From NCBI GenBank assembly GCA_902809985.1, contig CADDXC010000001.1, positions 1,736,001 through 1,800,000 on the forward strand: a stretch of DNA of 64,000 nt. Direction: 5' to 3'. The notes under the pieces are model-generated. The model saw only the letters and a list, made by a program, of their open reading frames with translations. It had not been told where the DNA came from and ran no database searches. The translations under genes were made by a program, and so were the position numbers. Every line of letters starts with the position of its first letter. The stretch's first letter is position 1. This DNA comes from Clostridiaceae bacterium BL-3 (GTDB taxonomy: Bacteria; Bacillota; Clostridia; Clostridiales; Clostridiaceae). This document shows, piece by piece, positions 9,313-19,265 of this stretch.

Positions 9313-10230
9313 ATGACCGATTATGTCGTAAAAACCACTGATCTCAGTAAAAAATACAAAAATAATTTAGTGGTTAACAATTTAAACTTAAATATTAAAA
9401 GAGGTAAAATCTATGGATTCATAGGAGAAAATGGAGCTGGTAAAAGTACAACCTTGCGGATGCTTACAGGGCTTTCAAAACCCACTTCAGGGAAAATAAA
9501 TCTATTTGGATTTGATTCTGAAAATAAAATCAGCAATATAAGAAAGAGAATTGGAGCTCTGGTTGAGTCCCCTGCATTTTATCCCAATATGTCCGCCTAT
9601 GAAAACCTGGAGGCCTGCAGAATACAAAAGGGCATACCTGGTAAAAAATGTACCGAAAAAGTTTTGGAATTTGTAGATCTCTCAAACTGTGGTAAAAAGA
9701 AACTTAAAAACTTTTCAATGGGCATGAAACAAAAACTCGGCCTTGCCATAGCCTTGATTGGAAATCCTGAACTCCTGATACTTGACGAACCCGTAAATGG
9801 TCTTGATCCTATTGGTATTGTACAGATGAGGGAAAAGCTGAAAAAATTAAATAAAGACAAAAATATGACCATTATTATTTCCAGTCATATTCTGGGAGAA
9901 TTATATCAGCTTGCCAGCTGTTTTGGAATAATTCACAGAGGAAAGCTTGTGGAGGAGCTGACCCTTAAAGCTTTGAACAAAAAATGCAGAAGAAGCTTGA
10001 ATATAAAAGTAGATAATATCCAAAAAACTGCAGTAATCCTAGAAAGAAAACTCAATACAACCAATTTCACTGTACTTCCTGATAAAACCATAGCTCTATA
10101 CGATTATATAGACAATCCCGGAAAGGTGTCCTCTATTCTTTCAAAAGAAAATATCACCATTGAACAGATATTAGCTACAGGTGAAAATCTGGAGAACTAT
10201 TTTATAAATTTAGTAGGAGGGCTCAAATAA
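9313..10230 (+). CDS. ABC transporter ATP-binding protein (BcrA-like)
   Basis: A 305-aa ATPase with Walker A GENGAGKST, signature region NFSMGMKQKLGLA, and Walker B LLILDEPVNGLDP. The C-terminal extension of about 80 aa is usual for the BcrA/lantibiotic-immunity type. It works with the permease encoded directly downstream; its stop overlaps the permease start (TAATG), so the two are translationally coupled. Peptide-antibiotic export or self-protection is the likely role. The substrate is unknown. Confidence 0.9.
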   Translation: MTDYVVKTTDLSKKYKNNLVVNNLNLNIKRGKIYGFIGENGAGKSTTLRMLTGLSKPTSGKINLFGFDSENKISNIRKRIGALVESPAFYPNMSAYENLEACRIQKGIPGKKCTEKVLEFVDLSNCGKKKLKNFSMGMKQKLGLAIALIGNPELLILDEPVNGLDPIGIVQMREKLKKLNKDKNMTIIISSHILGELYQLASCFGIIHRGKLVEELTLKALNKKCRRSLNIKVDNIQKTAVILERKLNTTNFTVLPDKTIALYDYIDNPGKVSSILSKENITIEQILATGENLENYFINLVGGLK

Positions 10231-11024
10231 TGTACAATCTATTAAAATTTGAACTATATAAATTAAAATACAATACAGTTTTTAAAATATCGACGATAAT
10301 TACGCTGTTTTTGACCTTCCTCGTCTTAAAACTATTTTACTCCCACTTGGACATAATTGTGATATTTTCCTTTATACACAGCCATGAAACCTTTGGATTT
10401 TTCATAAATAAATTTCACAATATATTCACTCCCACTGCTCTGGAATTTTTTAAATCCTCTTTTGGATTCAGCGTAATACTTATAATATTATCATTATTTC
10501 TCGTAGGCTCCTATATTATAAACGAATACAGCTATGGCACGGTAAAAAACACCTTGTCCTATGGACACAGCAGATCTAAAATATATCTATCCAAAATCAT
10601 AATAATCTATCTGTCAATTTTTATACTTCTCATTTTATTGTTGTTTCTGCCACTGGCAGCGGCGCTTATTTTAGGCTGGGTAAAATCCATTTCCGCTTAC
10701 ACTGCAGTAAAAATTTTTAAATATACCCTGCTTACATACTTGATTCTTATAACTTTGGCCAGCGCCTATACCTGTCTTGCAACTATAATAAAAAGTAAAT
10801 CCATAATTATTGCCCTGGGAATGATACTTTTATTTGTAAATGCAGGTGGATTTTTAATCAACTTAAAATTTGACATATACACTCCCATCATCATGCTTAT
10901 GAAACTTGGAAGTTTGAATTCCTCTCCATCGGATATTTGCAATGTAATATCAATTTGCACTATTATTATTTTAGTATCCCTGGGGCTTGGAATTATAACA
11001 TTTAAAAATCAGGATATCAAATAG
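10230..11024 (+). CDS. ABC-2 type permease
   Basis: A 264-aa integral membrane protein with about six hydrophobic segments, the usual size for a BcrB-like or ABC-2 permease. The cytoplasmic loop ...EYSYGTVKNTLSYGHSR resembles the conserved EY..GT.....G.SR motif of these permeases. It overlaps the ATPase gene by one base and is followed by a histidine kinase 10 nt later. It probably forms the membrane channel of a drug or lantibiotic exporter. Confidence 0.87.
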   Translation: MYNLLKFELYKLKYNTVFKISTIITLFLTFLVLKLFYSHLDIIVIFSFIHSHETFGFFINKFHNIFTPTALEFFKSSFGFSVILIILSLFLVGSYIINEYSYGTVKNTLSYGHSRSKIYLSKIIIIYLSIFILLILLLFLPLAAALILGWVKSISAYTAVKIFKYTLLTYLILITLASAYTCLATIIKSKSIIIALGMILLFVNAGGFLINLKFDIYTPIIMLMKLGSLNSSPSDICNVISICTIIILVSLGLGIITFKNQDIK

Positions 11025-11033
11025 AGAAAGAAG

Positions 11034-11948
11034 GTGCTGTATACAATCTGGATAATATATGTATTAATATTTTGCATCTTATTTTTATTAGTATACCTGT
11101 TCTTTATAAAATTGCAGATAAGAAATATTACAGTGCAGCTCAGAAATTACAATGACAACAGAGTTCATAAAAAACTGGATATACCTCTTCTGGATAAAGA
11201 TTTTGAAGATCTTGCCTTCACCATAAATGAACATATAGATATAAGTGAAAAAGCAAAATCTTTCCAGAGAAACTCCCAGGAGGAACTCAAAAAATCCATA
11301 GCAGATATATCGCATGATCTCCGTACACCACTTACTTCCATAAAAGGCTATGTTCAAATGCTGCTTTCTTCAAAAACACTTGAGCAAAGGCAAAGAGAGT
11401 ATCTTGAAATAGTACTTAGGAAATCAAACTCACTGGAAGTTCTGGTAAGTGACTTTTTCCAGATTTCCATTGTAGAATCTCCCGAATACAAATTAGAACT
11501 GCAGCCGGTGAACATAAACAGCATTTTATATGAATCACTGGCTGACTTCTATTACAATTTTACCTCAAATGCCATTACGCCACATATAAAAATATGCCAG
11601 AAAAACATATCTGTCATGGGAGACAGTTCTGCTATAAGAAGAGTCCTCGACAATCTATTAAATAATGTAGTAAAGCACTCCCAAAATTGTGTTTATATAA
11701 ATTTATCCAAAGATGAAAATTTAGCTGCACTTAATATAACCAACAGAGTTGATAAAATCAATAAAGATAATGTGGAACTTATATTCAACAGATTTTATAA
11801 AGCTGACAATTCAAGAAGCTCAAGAAGTACTGGCCTGGGACTGTACATAGCCAAAAGCCTCATGAATAAAATGGGAGGGAATATCCATGCAAGATTAAAT
11901 AAAGACATGCTCTGCATATCCTGTGTTTGGAAGCTTTCAAAAAGCTGA
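11034..11948 (+). CDS. Sensor histidine kinase
   Basis: About 304 aa, with one N-terminal membrane segment and little extracellular sequence. This is the intramembrane-sensing kinase layout often paired with peptide-antibiotic ABC transporters. The H-box is SIADISHDLRTPLTSIKGYV, the N-box RRVLDNLLNNVVKHS, and the G-box STGLGLYIAK. Its partner is the response regulator three genes upstream. The GTG at 11034 is the first in-frame start, although AAGAAGG directly abuts it, so the true start may be a few codons later. It ends in a bidirectional terminator shared with asnB. Confidence 0.88.
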   Translation: MLYTIWIIYVLIFCILFLLVYLFFIKLQIRNITVQLRNYNDNRVHKKLDIPLLDKDFEDLAFTINEHIDISEKAKSFQRNSQEELKKSIADISHDLRTPLTSIKGYVQMLLSSKTLEQRQREYLEIVLRKSNSLEVLVSDFFQISIVESPEYKLELQPVNINSILYESLADFYYNFTSNAITPHIKICQKNISVMGDSSAIRRVLDNLLNNVVKHSQNCVYINLSKDENLAALNITNRVDKINKDNVELIFNRFYKADNSRSSRSTGLGLYIAKSLMNKMGGNIHARLNKDMLCISCVWKLSKS

Positions 11949-11950
11949 TG

Positions 11951-11990
11951 TAAAAAGAGATTACTGGCATTCAACCAGTAATCTTTTTAA
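11951..11990. terminator. Bidirectional terminator
   Basis: GATTACTGG pairs with CCAGTAATC around a 7-nt loop, with flanking A and T runs. It lies between the converging kinase and asnB genes and overlaps the last codons of asnB. Confidence 0.85.
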
Positions 11991-13828
11991 AATTCTATCC
12001 TTATATTATAGGATTTGAGCCACACATTTACCTGAATCAGATATGCCAGCAGCTGAGGACCTCTCATCAGCTGTCCGAACCAGGGCTCCTTAAAAGAATC
12101 TCCTCCAGTTTCTATCAATGTCCTGACTTCTTTTTCATCTATCAGCGGAAGTATAGGTGAACTCTTGTCATTTATTATTAATTTCATCCACTTCTGAACT
12201 CTCTTTGTATATTCCGGGTTATGAGTTTTTGGATAAGGACTCTTTTTCCTGGTAATAATATCTTCCGGCAAAATTCCCTTCAATGCCTCCCTGAGAAGTC
12301 CCTTCTCCCTTCCTTTATAAAATTTTATATCAGAAGGTATATTAAAAGCATATTCCACTAGCCTGTAATCTGCAAAGGGAACTCTCACCTCAAGACTATT
12401 GGACATACTCATTCTGTCTTTTCTGTTCAACAAAGTGATCATAAACCACTTGATATTGAGATAAAAAAGTTCTCTCATACGTCGGTCAATTTTCGATTCT
12501 CCATCCAAATGAGGCACTTGTTTTATACTGTCTTCATACTGTGCGTTCAGATATTCATCCAGCTTAAGTGATTTCAAATCCTGTGACAAAATCTTTTTCC
12601 TCGCACTCGCAGATTTCGACCAGGGAAAAGTATTGGCATTTATATCTTCTTCTCTTCTGTACCAGGGATATCCGCCAAAAATTTCATCGGCACATTCGCC
12701 GGACAACGCCACTGTATTGTTCTCTCTTATTTTTCTGCAAAAAAGATATAAAGAGGAATCTATATCCGCCATTCCGGGAAGATCACCCGCCATCACGGAA
12801 TTATACAGCGTCTCTGCCAAATCCCTGCTGGTATTTATAACTCCATGATGATTACTCTCTATATATTCGGACATTTTCAACGCCCATACTTTATCTGAAG
12901 TTGGCTCAAAAGCATTTGCTTTAAAATATTTGTCATTGTCTTCATAATCAATAGAATAGGTATTTAGCACCTTTCCCTGTTTTTTAAATTCCGATGCTGC
13001 CACAGCAGATATGGCGCTGGAATCAAGTCCTCCTGAAAGAAAAGTGCAGACAGGAACATCTGCTACCAGCTGCCTCTTTATGGCATCCACTAAAAGTGTC
13101 CTCACGTGTTCCGCTGTAGCCTCCACGTCTTCTTCATGGGCTTTACACTGCAGCTTCCAATATTCCTTCAATTTTAGTCCGTCTCTGTCATATATAAGAT
13201 AATTAGCTGGAGGTATCTCATGTATATTCTTAAATATTCCTCCACCCAGGGATCTTGCAGGACCCAGAGCAAATATTTCAGTTAACCCCTCCCTGTCAAC
13301 TACGGATTCAATAAAAGGATGAGCTAAAATAGCTTTTATTTCTGAACCAAATATAAATGAATCATCTTTTATGGTATAAAACAGTGGTTTTACTCCAAGT
13401 GGATCTCTTGCCATAAACAAACTTTTTTCCTTTTCATCCCATATGGCAAAAGCATATATACCATTTATATATTTTAAACAATCTATCCCCCAGTGGATAT
13501 AGCTTGTTATAAGTACCTCTGTGTCAGAATAGGAATCAAAAGAATACCCTTGTTCTACAAGCAGTTTTCTCAAATCCTCCGTATTATAAAGCTCTCCATT
13601 ATACACAATTATATATTTTTTGTCATTTACTTTTTTTAACATGGGCTGAACACCGCCAGTAGGATCTACAACTATCAATCTTCTGTGTCCTAACAGGGCG
13701 TTTTTTGAATAATAATATCCTTCACTGTCAGGTCCCCTGTTTTTTAACATATTGGCCATATTTAAAATCACATCTCTATTTTTGGAGATATCTCTCTTTA
13801 AGTTAATCCATCCTGCAATTCCACACAT
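11987..13828 (-). CDS. asnB: Asparagine synthase (glutamine-hydrolysing)
   Basis: This 613-aa enzyme makes asparagine from aspartate, ATP and glutamine. It starts MCGIAGWINL, and the Cys at position 2 is the glutaminase nucleophile. The N-terminal amidotransferase domain covers about residues 2 to 210. The synthetase domain has the PP-loop FLSGGLDSSAISAV and ends near residue 600. The ATG follows GAGGGGAC. Its neighbour glnS is transcribed the same way but separated by a terminator. No T-box leader was recognised upstream. Confidence 0.93.
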   Translation of the reverse strand: MCGIAGWINLKRDISKNRDVILNMANMLKNRGPDSEGYYYSKNALLGHRRLIVVDPTGGVQPMLKKVNDKKYIIVYNGELYNTEDLRKLLVEQGYSFDSYSDTEVLITSYIHWGIDCLKYINGIYAFAIWDEKEKSLFMARDPLGVKPLFYTIKDDSFIFGSEIKAILAHPFIESVVDREGLTEIFALGPARSLGGGIFKNIHEIPPANYLIYDRDGLKLKEYWKLQCKAHEEDVEATAEHVRTLLVDAIKRQLVADVPVCTFLSGGLDSSAISAVAASEFKKQGKVLNTYSIDYEDNDKYFKANAFEPTSDKVWALKMSEYIESNHHGVINTSRDLAETLYNSVMAGDLPGMADIDSSLYLFCRKIRENNTVALSGECADEIFGGYPWYRREEDINANTFPWSKSASARKKILSQDLKSLKLDEYLNAQYEDSIKQVPHLDGESKIDRRMRELFYLNIKWFMITLLNRKDRMSMSNSLEVRVPFADYRLVEYAFNIPSDIKFYKGREKGLLREALKGILPEDIITRKKSPYPKTHNPEYTKRVQKWMKLIINDKSSPILPLIDEKEVRTLIETGGDSFKEPWFGQLMRGPQLLAYLIQVNVWLKSYNIRIEF

Positions 13829-13884
13829 AGAAGTCCCCTCCGAATAAATTATTAGTTTAAAGCTACTTATAATTTATGATTTAA

Positions 13885-13930
13885 AAATAGATATGTGCAT
13901 AAATCTATAAATTTATACATATATCTATTT
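13885..13930 (-). terminator. Intrinsic terminator of glnS
   Basis: A long AT-rich stem (AAATAGATAT... against ...ATATCTATTT) is followed by a T run on the minus strand, 36 nt past the glnS stop. Confidence 0.75.
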
Positions 13931-13966
13931 TAAACATTATAGCCAACTTTCCTCTAATAACAAAAA

Positions 13967-15622
13967 CTACTTGATTCTAAAAGAGCTTTTAAGAGATACT
14001 ATCCTGTTAAATACCAATTTACCATCTCTAGTACATTTAGGATCTACATTAAAGTACCCATGCCTAAAAAATTGAAATTTTTCCCCGGGCTTTGCATTTT
14101 TCATATCAGGTTCCAAAAATCCTTTTACAATTTCAAGTGAATTAGGATTTACATTGTCTAAAAATGAGTCATTTTCCTCTTCTGAATTATTCAAAATCAG
14201 GGGTTCATACAGCCTTATCTCCGCTGAAATCGCAGTATCTGCATTTACCCAATGAATTGTTCCTCTTACTTTTCTACCATCAGGGCTGTTTCCTCCCTTT
14301 GACCTGGGATCATAGGTACAGTGGAGTTCAGTTATGCTGCCATCTTTATCCTTTATCACTTCACTGCACTTTACAAAATAGGCACCTTTCAATCTGACTT
14401 CATTTCCAGGAAATAATCTGTAGTATTTTTTAGGTGGATCTTCCATAAAATCTTCCTGTTCAATATACAGTTCCCTGGAGAAAGGAACTTTTCTAACCCC
14501 TGCAGAAGGATCATCTGGATTATTTTCAATTTCAAAATTTTCACTTTTGCCTTCAGGATAATTAGTTATTATAACCTTCAAAGGATTTAAAACAGCCATA
14601 GTTCTGAGTGCTTTTTTTTCAAGTTCATCCCTTAAAAAATAGTCTAACATTTGTGAATCAACTACACTGCTGGCCTTTGCCACTCCAATTTCCCTGCAAA
14701 ATCTGCGAATGGATCCTGAAGTAAAGCCCCTTCTTCTGAGACCCGCAATAGTTGGCATACGTGGATCATCCCACCCATCCACAAAATTTTCATCTACAAG
14801 TTTTTTAAGTTTTCTTTTACTCATGACAGTATTTGTCATATTCAACCTGGCAAATTCTATCTGTTTAGGTTTACTTTTCGTTTCGCATTCCCTTATTATC
14901 CATTCATAAAGAGGACGATGATCTTCAAATTCAAGGGTACATATGGAATGGGTAATTCCTTCAATGGCATCTTCTAGAGGGTGTGCAAAATCATACATAG
15001 GGTATATGCACCATTTGTCCCCGGTATTGTGATGTGATGCATGAACTATACGATATAATACAGGATCTCTCATATTTATATTGGGAGACAACATATCAAT
15101 TTTAGCTCTCAGGACCCTCTCGCCATCTTTAAATTCCCCATTTTTCATTTTCTCAAATAATTCAAGATTCTCCTCCACTGTTCTGTTTCTATAAGGACTT
15201 TCCTTTCCTGGTTTTGTCAGTGTTCCCCTGTATTGCCTTATTTCATCTGAAGTCAAATCACATACATAGGCCTTCCCCTTTTTTATCAGAAAAATGGCAT
15301 ATTCATACATTTGATCAAAATAACTGGATGCAAAATGCAGTTCCTCCCAATTGTATCCCAGCCATTTTACATCTTCTTTTATTGATTTCACATATTCCGT
15401 ATCCTCTTTTGAAGGATTAGTATCATCAAATCTCAAATTGGTTCTTCCATTAAATTCATCTGCTAAACCAAAATTTAGAACTATGGACTTGGCATGACCT
15501 ATATGCAAATATCCATTTGGCTCAGGAGGAAATCTAGTTATTACTTCCTTATATTTACCTGACTTTAAATCTTCTTCAATTATATTCCTAATAAAATTTG
15601 ATGAGCTGTTGTTATCTTCCAT
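13967..15622 (-). CDS. glnS: Glutamine--tRNA ligase
   Basis: A 551-aa class I aminoacyl-tRNA synthetase that charges tRNA-Gln with glutamine. The HIGH motif is in [17 protein letters not shown], and the KMSKS equivalent is [13 protein letters not shown]. Length and domain order match bacterial GlnRS (catalytic core about 1 to 340, then the beta-barrel anticodon-binding domains). Many clostridia lack GlnRS and use the GatCAB route, so its presence next to asnB and not far from an asparaginase is worth noting. The ATG follows AAGGAAGGG. Confidence 0.94.
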   Translation of the reverse strand: MEDNNSSSNFIRNIIEEDLKSGKYKEVITRFPPEPNGYLHIGHAKSIVLNFGLADEFNGRTNLRFDDTNPSKEDTEYVKSIKEDVKWLGYNWEELHFASSYFDQMYEYAIFLIKKGKAYVCDLTSDEIRQYRGTLTKPGKESPYRNRTVEENLELFEKMKNGEFKDGERVLRAKIDMLSPNINMRDPVLYRIVHASHHNTGDKWCIYPMYDFAHPLEDAIEGITHSICTLEFEDHRPLYEWIIRECETKSKPKQIEFARLNMTNTVMSKRKLKKLVDENFVDGWDDPRMPTIAGLRRRGFTSGSIRRFCREIGVAKASSVVDSQMLDYFLRDELEKKALRTMAVLNPLKVIITNYPEGKSENFEIENNPDDPSAGVRKVPFSRELYIEQEDFMEDPPKKYYRLFPGNEVRLKGAYFVKCSEVIKDKDGSITELHCTYDPRSKGGNSPDGRKVRGTIHWVNADTAISAEIRLYEPLILNNSEEENDSFLDNVNPNSLEIVKGFLEPDMKNAKPGEKFQFFRHGYFNVDPKCTRDGKLVFNRIVSLKSSFRIK

Positions 15623-15843
15623 ACGTACCCTTCCTTTTCTAAAACTTATTGATATTTTACAAAAATTTCTATTCTTATCGAATTTTCCATTTTATATACA
15701 TTTAAAATTTTATAATACTTTACTTGATATTACCATACATCTCATGTATATTCAATAATAAGCCTTTATTTATCCCGCATTGCAACTTGTTGTGTTATAT
15801 TTTATGCAATTATTATACAAGATATCATATAATCTGAGAAATT

Positions 15844-15867
15844 TAGTCCACCATACATGGTGCACTA
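15844..15867. promoter_or_regulatory. 24-nt inverted repeat, possible operator
   Basis: TAGTCCACCAT and ATGGTGCACTA form an imperfect palindrome in the 337-nt gap between the racemase and glnS genes, directly before the terminator. The rest of that gap (15623 to 15843) is AT-rich with nothing else recognised. Confidence 0.35.
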
Positions 15868-15906
15868 AAAGAGGAGCCGCTCATAATTAGCAGCAGCTCC
15901 TCTTTA
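15868..15906 (-). terminator. Intrinsic terminator of the racemase-OPT operon
   Basis: A GC-rich hairpin (GAGGAGCTGCT against AGCGGCTCCTC) is followed by TTTT on the minus strand. It ends the catabolic operon. Confidence 0.9.
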
Positions 15907-15959
15907 TACACAACGACTTTATACTAAAGAACACCTTTGAAATCCTTTTTTTACTCGAC

Positions 15960-16622
15960 TTAAAGATCATATACTTTTTTTATCTTTGATGCAATTGCCT
16001 CAAGTGGATCAGCAACTTTAATATCCACGCTGCTCCTTATTTCTTCTGCAATCTTTATATTAGACATTCCCGTACAGCATATCATTATACAATCACTGCC
16101 GCATCTATAAGCTTTTTTTGCAGAATCTACCACAGATTTTCTTCCTCTTTTAGAATTTAAATCTAAAGTGCTGTTTATATTCTCAGGATTATAATAATCA
16201 AAAAGATTATTTCCAAGTAATTCTTTAAGATGTTCAGTAGCTTCCGCAGTTATTCCAATTGCAATTATCTTTTTCCCAAGTTTAAGTGCTTTTTCTGAAC
16301 ACTCCCGGCCTGCACTTATTACAGGTATTTTAACTTCTTTCTCAACTTCTTTTAATCCCGGATCGGCACAGCAGCTGATAACTATTCCGTCCGAATTTTC
16401 CTTCTCCATCTGCTTTGCAAGTTCTACTATTTTAGGAACAGCTGTATTTAAAGTTTCATCATCATGTATTCCAAACGGTTGATCTTCTATACATCTGCTC
16501 ACAAATTCAATGTTTTCTCTAAATTTGCCATCTTCATCTATAATTCTAGCATGATTTTCAAGATCATATTTATTCTCCAAGGTAAGTACTCTTATTATAC
16601 CTATTTTAATTTTACCATCCAC
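15960..16622 (-). CDS. Aspartate/glutamate racemase family protein
   Basis: A 220-aa protein of the Asp/Glu/hydantoin racemase superfamily. The two expected catalytic cysteines are visible in VISCCADPG and ICCTGMS. Both sites have a double Cys, as in several hydantoin-racemase-like members. It is the last gene of a minus-strand operon with an aminopeptidase, AroM, DUF1177, DUF917 and an OPT transporter. The likely role is epimerising an amino acid or hydantoin released by the pathway, but the substrate is not known. The GTG start follows GGGAGGAC. Confidence 0.8.
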   Translation of the reverse strand: MDGKIKIGIIRVLTLENKYDLENHARIIDEDGKFRENIEFVSRCIEDQPFGIHDDETLNTAVPKIVELAKQMEKENSDGIVISCCADPGLKEVEKEVKIPVISAGRECSEKALKLGKKIIAIGITAEATEHLKELLGNNLFDYYNPENINSTLDLNSKRGRKSVVDSAKKAYRCGSDCIMICCTGMSNIKIAEEIRSSVDIKVADPLEAIASKIKKVYDL

Positions 16623-16648
16623 AGTCTAAGTCCTCCCTTATATTAAAA

Positions 16649-17590
16649 TCAGATTACAAATTTTCCTTTACTTATTATCAAATTGTCATCCAAATAGAGA
16701 TCGGGATTCAAAATTACACCATCTATATGACAATCTGCTTTTACAGTACCTCCAAAAGAACTATTGGTTCCAAAGGCAATGTGAACTGTGCCGTATACTT
16801 TTTCATCTTCAAGTATTATTCCAGTTACCTTAGCCATTGGGTTTGTACCTATTCCAAGCTCACCTACATTTAAATTTTTTTCATTGTCAAACAAGAATTC
16901 GAACTTACCCGAGTCCTTTCCTTTCATTTTTTCAAGCTTTCCATTACTTATTTTCAAGTAAAGCGGCTCCGATAGTTTTCCAGCTCCAACCATACTCCCA
17001 TCAATGACAATTTCACCTTCTGCAGTTCCTTCTACTGGAGCTATATAGGCCTCTCCAGAAGGAAGATTTCCAGACATTCCACTCTTTCTATAAACCCCCG
17101 TACTAGGTATTCCATCTCTATTTTCGAGGCTCATGGTAAGAGTACAGCCGTCTTTACATATCCTGGCAGTTTTTGCTTTTGTCAATAATTTTGTTATTTT
17201 TAACGTAAGTTTTTCCACTTCAGTATAATCTGCCATTATAGGACCTTGTGAAAACATTCTTTCACTTATTCCAGGCATGGTGGCAACCCTTGCACCATTT
17301 TTAACTGCATTTATCTTTGCATTTGTATGAGTCAGAGATTTATCCGTAACACATATTACCACATCGGAATTTCTCATGGCTTCTGCAATATTTCTAGGCG
17401 GCTCCTCTCCACTTACATCTCTTTCCTTCATAATTGCCAGCACTGCTTCTGCTCCTATATTTTTTGCTTCTTCATAGAGAGCCTTACCTATATTTAGTTC
17501 AATTTCATCTGTTACAATGAGAACATCTTCATCTCTTTTAATTCCAAGGCAATTATCAAGAACTATTTTACTACCTTTTTTTAAATTCAA
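16649..17590 (-). CDS. Aminopeptidase (AmpS/M29-like)
   Basis: About 313 aa. The start LKKGSKIVLDNCLGIKRDEDVLIVTD, and the C-terminal metal-site-like blocks NVGELGIGTNP and GTVHIAFGTNSSFGG, resemble thermophilic-aminopeptidase-like proteins (COG2309). It would hydrolyse small peptides in the cytoplasm, consistent with an oligopeptide-type transporter in the same operon. The TTG at 17590 is preferred because GGGAGG lies 10 nt upstream; an upstream TTG at 17608 would put that site inside the gene. It is shorter than typical 400-aa M29 enzymes. Confidence 0.7.
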   Translation of the reverse strand: MNLKKGSKIVLDNCLGIKRDEDVLIVTDEIELNIGKALYEEAKNIGAEAVLAIMKERDVSGEEPPRNIAEAMRNSDVVICVTDKSLTHTNAKINAVKNGARVATMPGISERMFSQGPIMADYTEVEKLTLKITKLLTKAKTARICKDGCTLTMSLENRDGIPSTGVYRKSGMSGNLPSGEAYIAPVEGTAEGEIVIDGSMVGAGKLSEPLYLKISNGKLEKMKGKDSGKFEFLFDNEKNLNVGELGIGTNPMAKVTGIILEDEKVYGTVHIAFGTNSSFGGTVKADCHIDGVILNPDLYLDDNLIISKGKFVI

Positions 17591-17608
17591 AATACCATCC
17601 TCCCACAA

Positions 17609-18280
17609 TCAATCAAACATTTCCGCTACAATTCTGCCAACCAAAGTTCTGGGCAATATAACAGGTTTTCCTGTTATCTCCCTCACCATAACTTTCATTT
17701 TCATGTTATATCCTATACAATCCATGACAATTATATCCACATCCTTTTCCTTCATGGAAAATGCAGCTTCTCTAATTTTATCAATGTCACTATAGGGTGA
17801 TGCGGACACCACCTCGATATGTTTTCCGATTTCCGACCACTTTTCATAACACTGCTTTATTTGATCCTTAACTGGAGTAAAAACACCTATCTTATTATTT
17901 GAAATCTTAGGTACCACAGAATGCAGTATTTTCTGGGGGTATATAAGAAGCTTGCTGGATTTGAATACATCAGGGAAGCATCCCGTACATATAAACACAA
18001 TAATTTCTGCTCCGTTGTCTTCTAGTTCATATATGCATTTCTGTAATCTCTTCAATATATTTCTCTCCGCAAATTTTACGGAACTGCCATCTCTAAGTCT
18101 GGACACAAGTATATAATCGTCTTTTTCTATAATAAATCTGTCTATTTCATCCTTGGTAAGTCCGTCAAGGGCTCCAGCTTCCAGTATCTCTATGTTATTC
18201 CCGACTACAGCCTTTATCTCCGGAATAACATCGTTCCTGGGGGATTGTCCTATAGTTATAGCACCTATTTTCTTTTTCAA
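17609..18280 (-). CDS. AroM family protein
   Basis: A 223-aa AroM-family protein, recognised by the N-terminal IGAITIGQSPRNDV and the closing MDCIGYNMKMK block. Despite its name, AroM has no proven role in aromatic synthesis. The fold resembles the Asp/Glu racemase group, and the protein has FICTGCFP with a cysteine where such enzymes carry a catalytic Cys. It starts at TTG after AAGGAG and lies 17 nt after the DUF1177 gene. Confidence 0.8.
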   Translation of the reverse strand: MKKKIGAITIGQSPRNDVIPEIKAVVGNNIEILEAGALDGLTKDEIDRFIIEKDDYILVSRLRDGSSVKFAERNILKRLQKCIYELEDNGAEIIVFICTGCFPDVFKSSKLLIYPQKILHSVVPKISNNKIGVFTPVKDQIKQCYEKWSEIGKHIEVVSASPYSDIDKIREAAFSMKEKDVDIIVMDCIGYNMKMKVMVREITGKPVILPRTLVGRIVAEMFD

Positions 18281-18297
18281 AACAATGCACTCCTTCC

Positions 18298-19230
18298 CTA
18301 TTTTCCCAAAGTTTGAAAATGTTTCATAAATCCATATTTACTTTCCATAATGTTTAATTCACTTTCATCAAAAAAGCTGCACTGTCCCTTGCCATAAGCT
18401 TTGGCAACTTCAATTACAAACCTGGCTGTTTCTTCTACATCACCAAAATGAATTGCTCCAGTTGCACACCCAGGTACAGATGACTCCGTGGTTATTGCAA
18501 CACCAACTACAGGTGCACTTGTTGCAGTGGCAGGCTGAAGTATGCTGTTCATATGGTAAAGTCCATTTCCATAGGGTGTAATATCCTGCAGTGACAATGC
18601 AAAAACATAGGGAAGCCTTCCTGTAGTGATCTGCATTATATTTAAAATATCACTGCTCACCTTCAATATATAGCCATCCTTCACAGTAGGCGAAACGGCA
18701 AAACCCCTTGTATTTATTATACTGTTTCCCTTGGTCGTATCTACAGATAATATTGCATCCATTTCGTCATCAACTTCCATTTTATTAATTACAGACATCT
18801 CCACAGGGGAATCCATGAATGGCACCGGTTCATGCGGCTGTGTAGGGGCATCAGGACAAATATGAGTACATAAAATCACATCACCATCAAGATAATCACC
18901 TTTATTTTGCATATCCAAAATTCTGGCAGCTGCCGCCATAGCAGTCACAGCACCATCTGCATCTGAAACCATTCCAGTAATTTCAGGCCTTGCCCCTATT
19001 CCTCCCAGTCTTCCAAGTATGCCTATTGTAGGGGCATCCTTTCCTTTTGATTTTCCCTTTAATCCAGGGATTTTTACCTTGACAAAATCAGTTGAGCCTT
19101 TGTTTCCCTTTACTTTTTTAACCTGTATATCTTTTCCTCCATATGATTCCAGGTATTCTTTCACCATATTTCCACTGGCATCAGCTCTGTCTATAATGTC
19201 ATTTATTTCTATAATTTGTTTTAATACCAT
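18298..19230 (-). CDS. DUF1177 family protein
   Basis: About 310 aa, matching DUF1177, a family repeatedly found with OPT transporters, AroM and DUF917. Conserved stretches include GILGRLGGIGARPEITGMVSD, CTHICPDAPTQPHEPVPFM and CATGAIHFGDVEETARFV. No activity is established. The ATG at 19230 is chosen over one three codons earlier because GAAGGATG sits 9 nt upstream and VLKQIIEINDIID is the usual start. It is part of the catabolic operon. Confidence 0.82.
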   Translation of the reverse strand: MVLKQIIEINDIIDRADASGNMVKEYLESYGGKDIQVKKVKGNKGSTDFVKVKIPGLKGKSKGKDAPTIGILGRLGGIGARPEITGMVSDADGAVTAMAAAARILDMQNKGDYLDGDVILCTHICPDAPTQPHEPVPFMDSPVEMSVINKMEVDDEMDAILSVDTTKGNSIINTRGFAVSPTVKDGYILKVSSDILNIMQITTGRLPYVFALSLQDITPYGNGLYHMNSILQPATATSAPVVGVAITTESSVPGCATGAIHFGDVEETARFVIEVAKAYGKGQCSFFDESELNIMESKYGFMKHFQTLGK

Positions 19231-19265
19231 TGATTTCATCCTTCTTTACATATATATTTAAATAA

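Noticed and set aside
13829-13966. T-box leader for asnB
   Set aside because: No T-box sequence or specifier hairpin could be recognised; the hairpin present is better explained as the glnS terminator.
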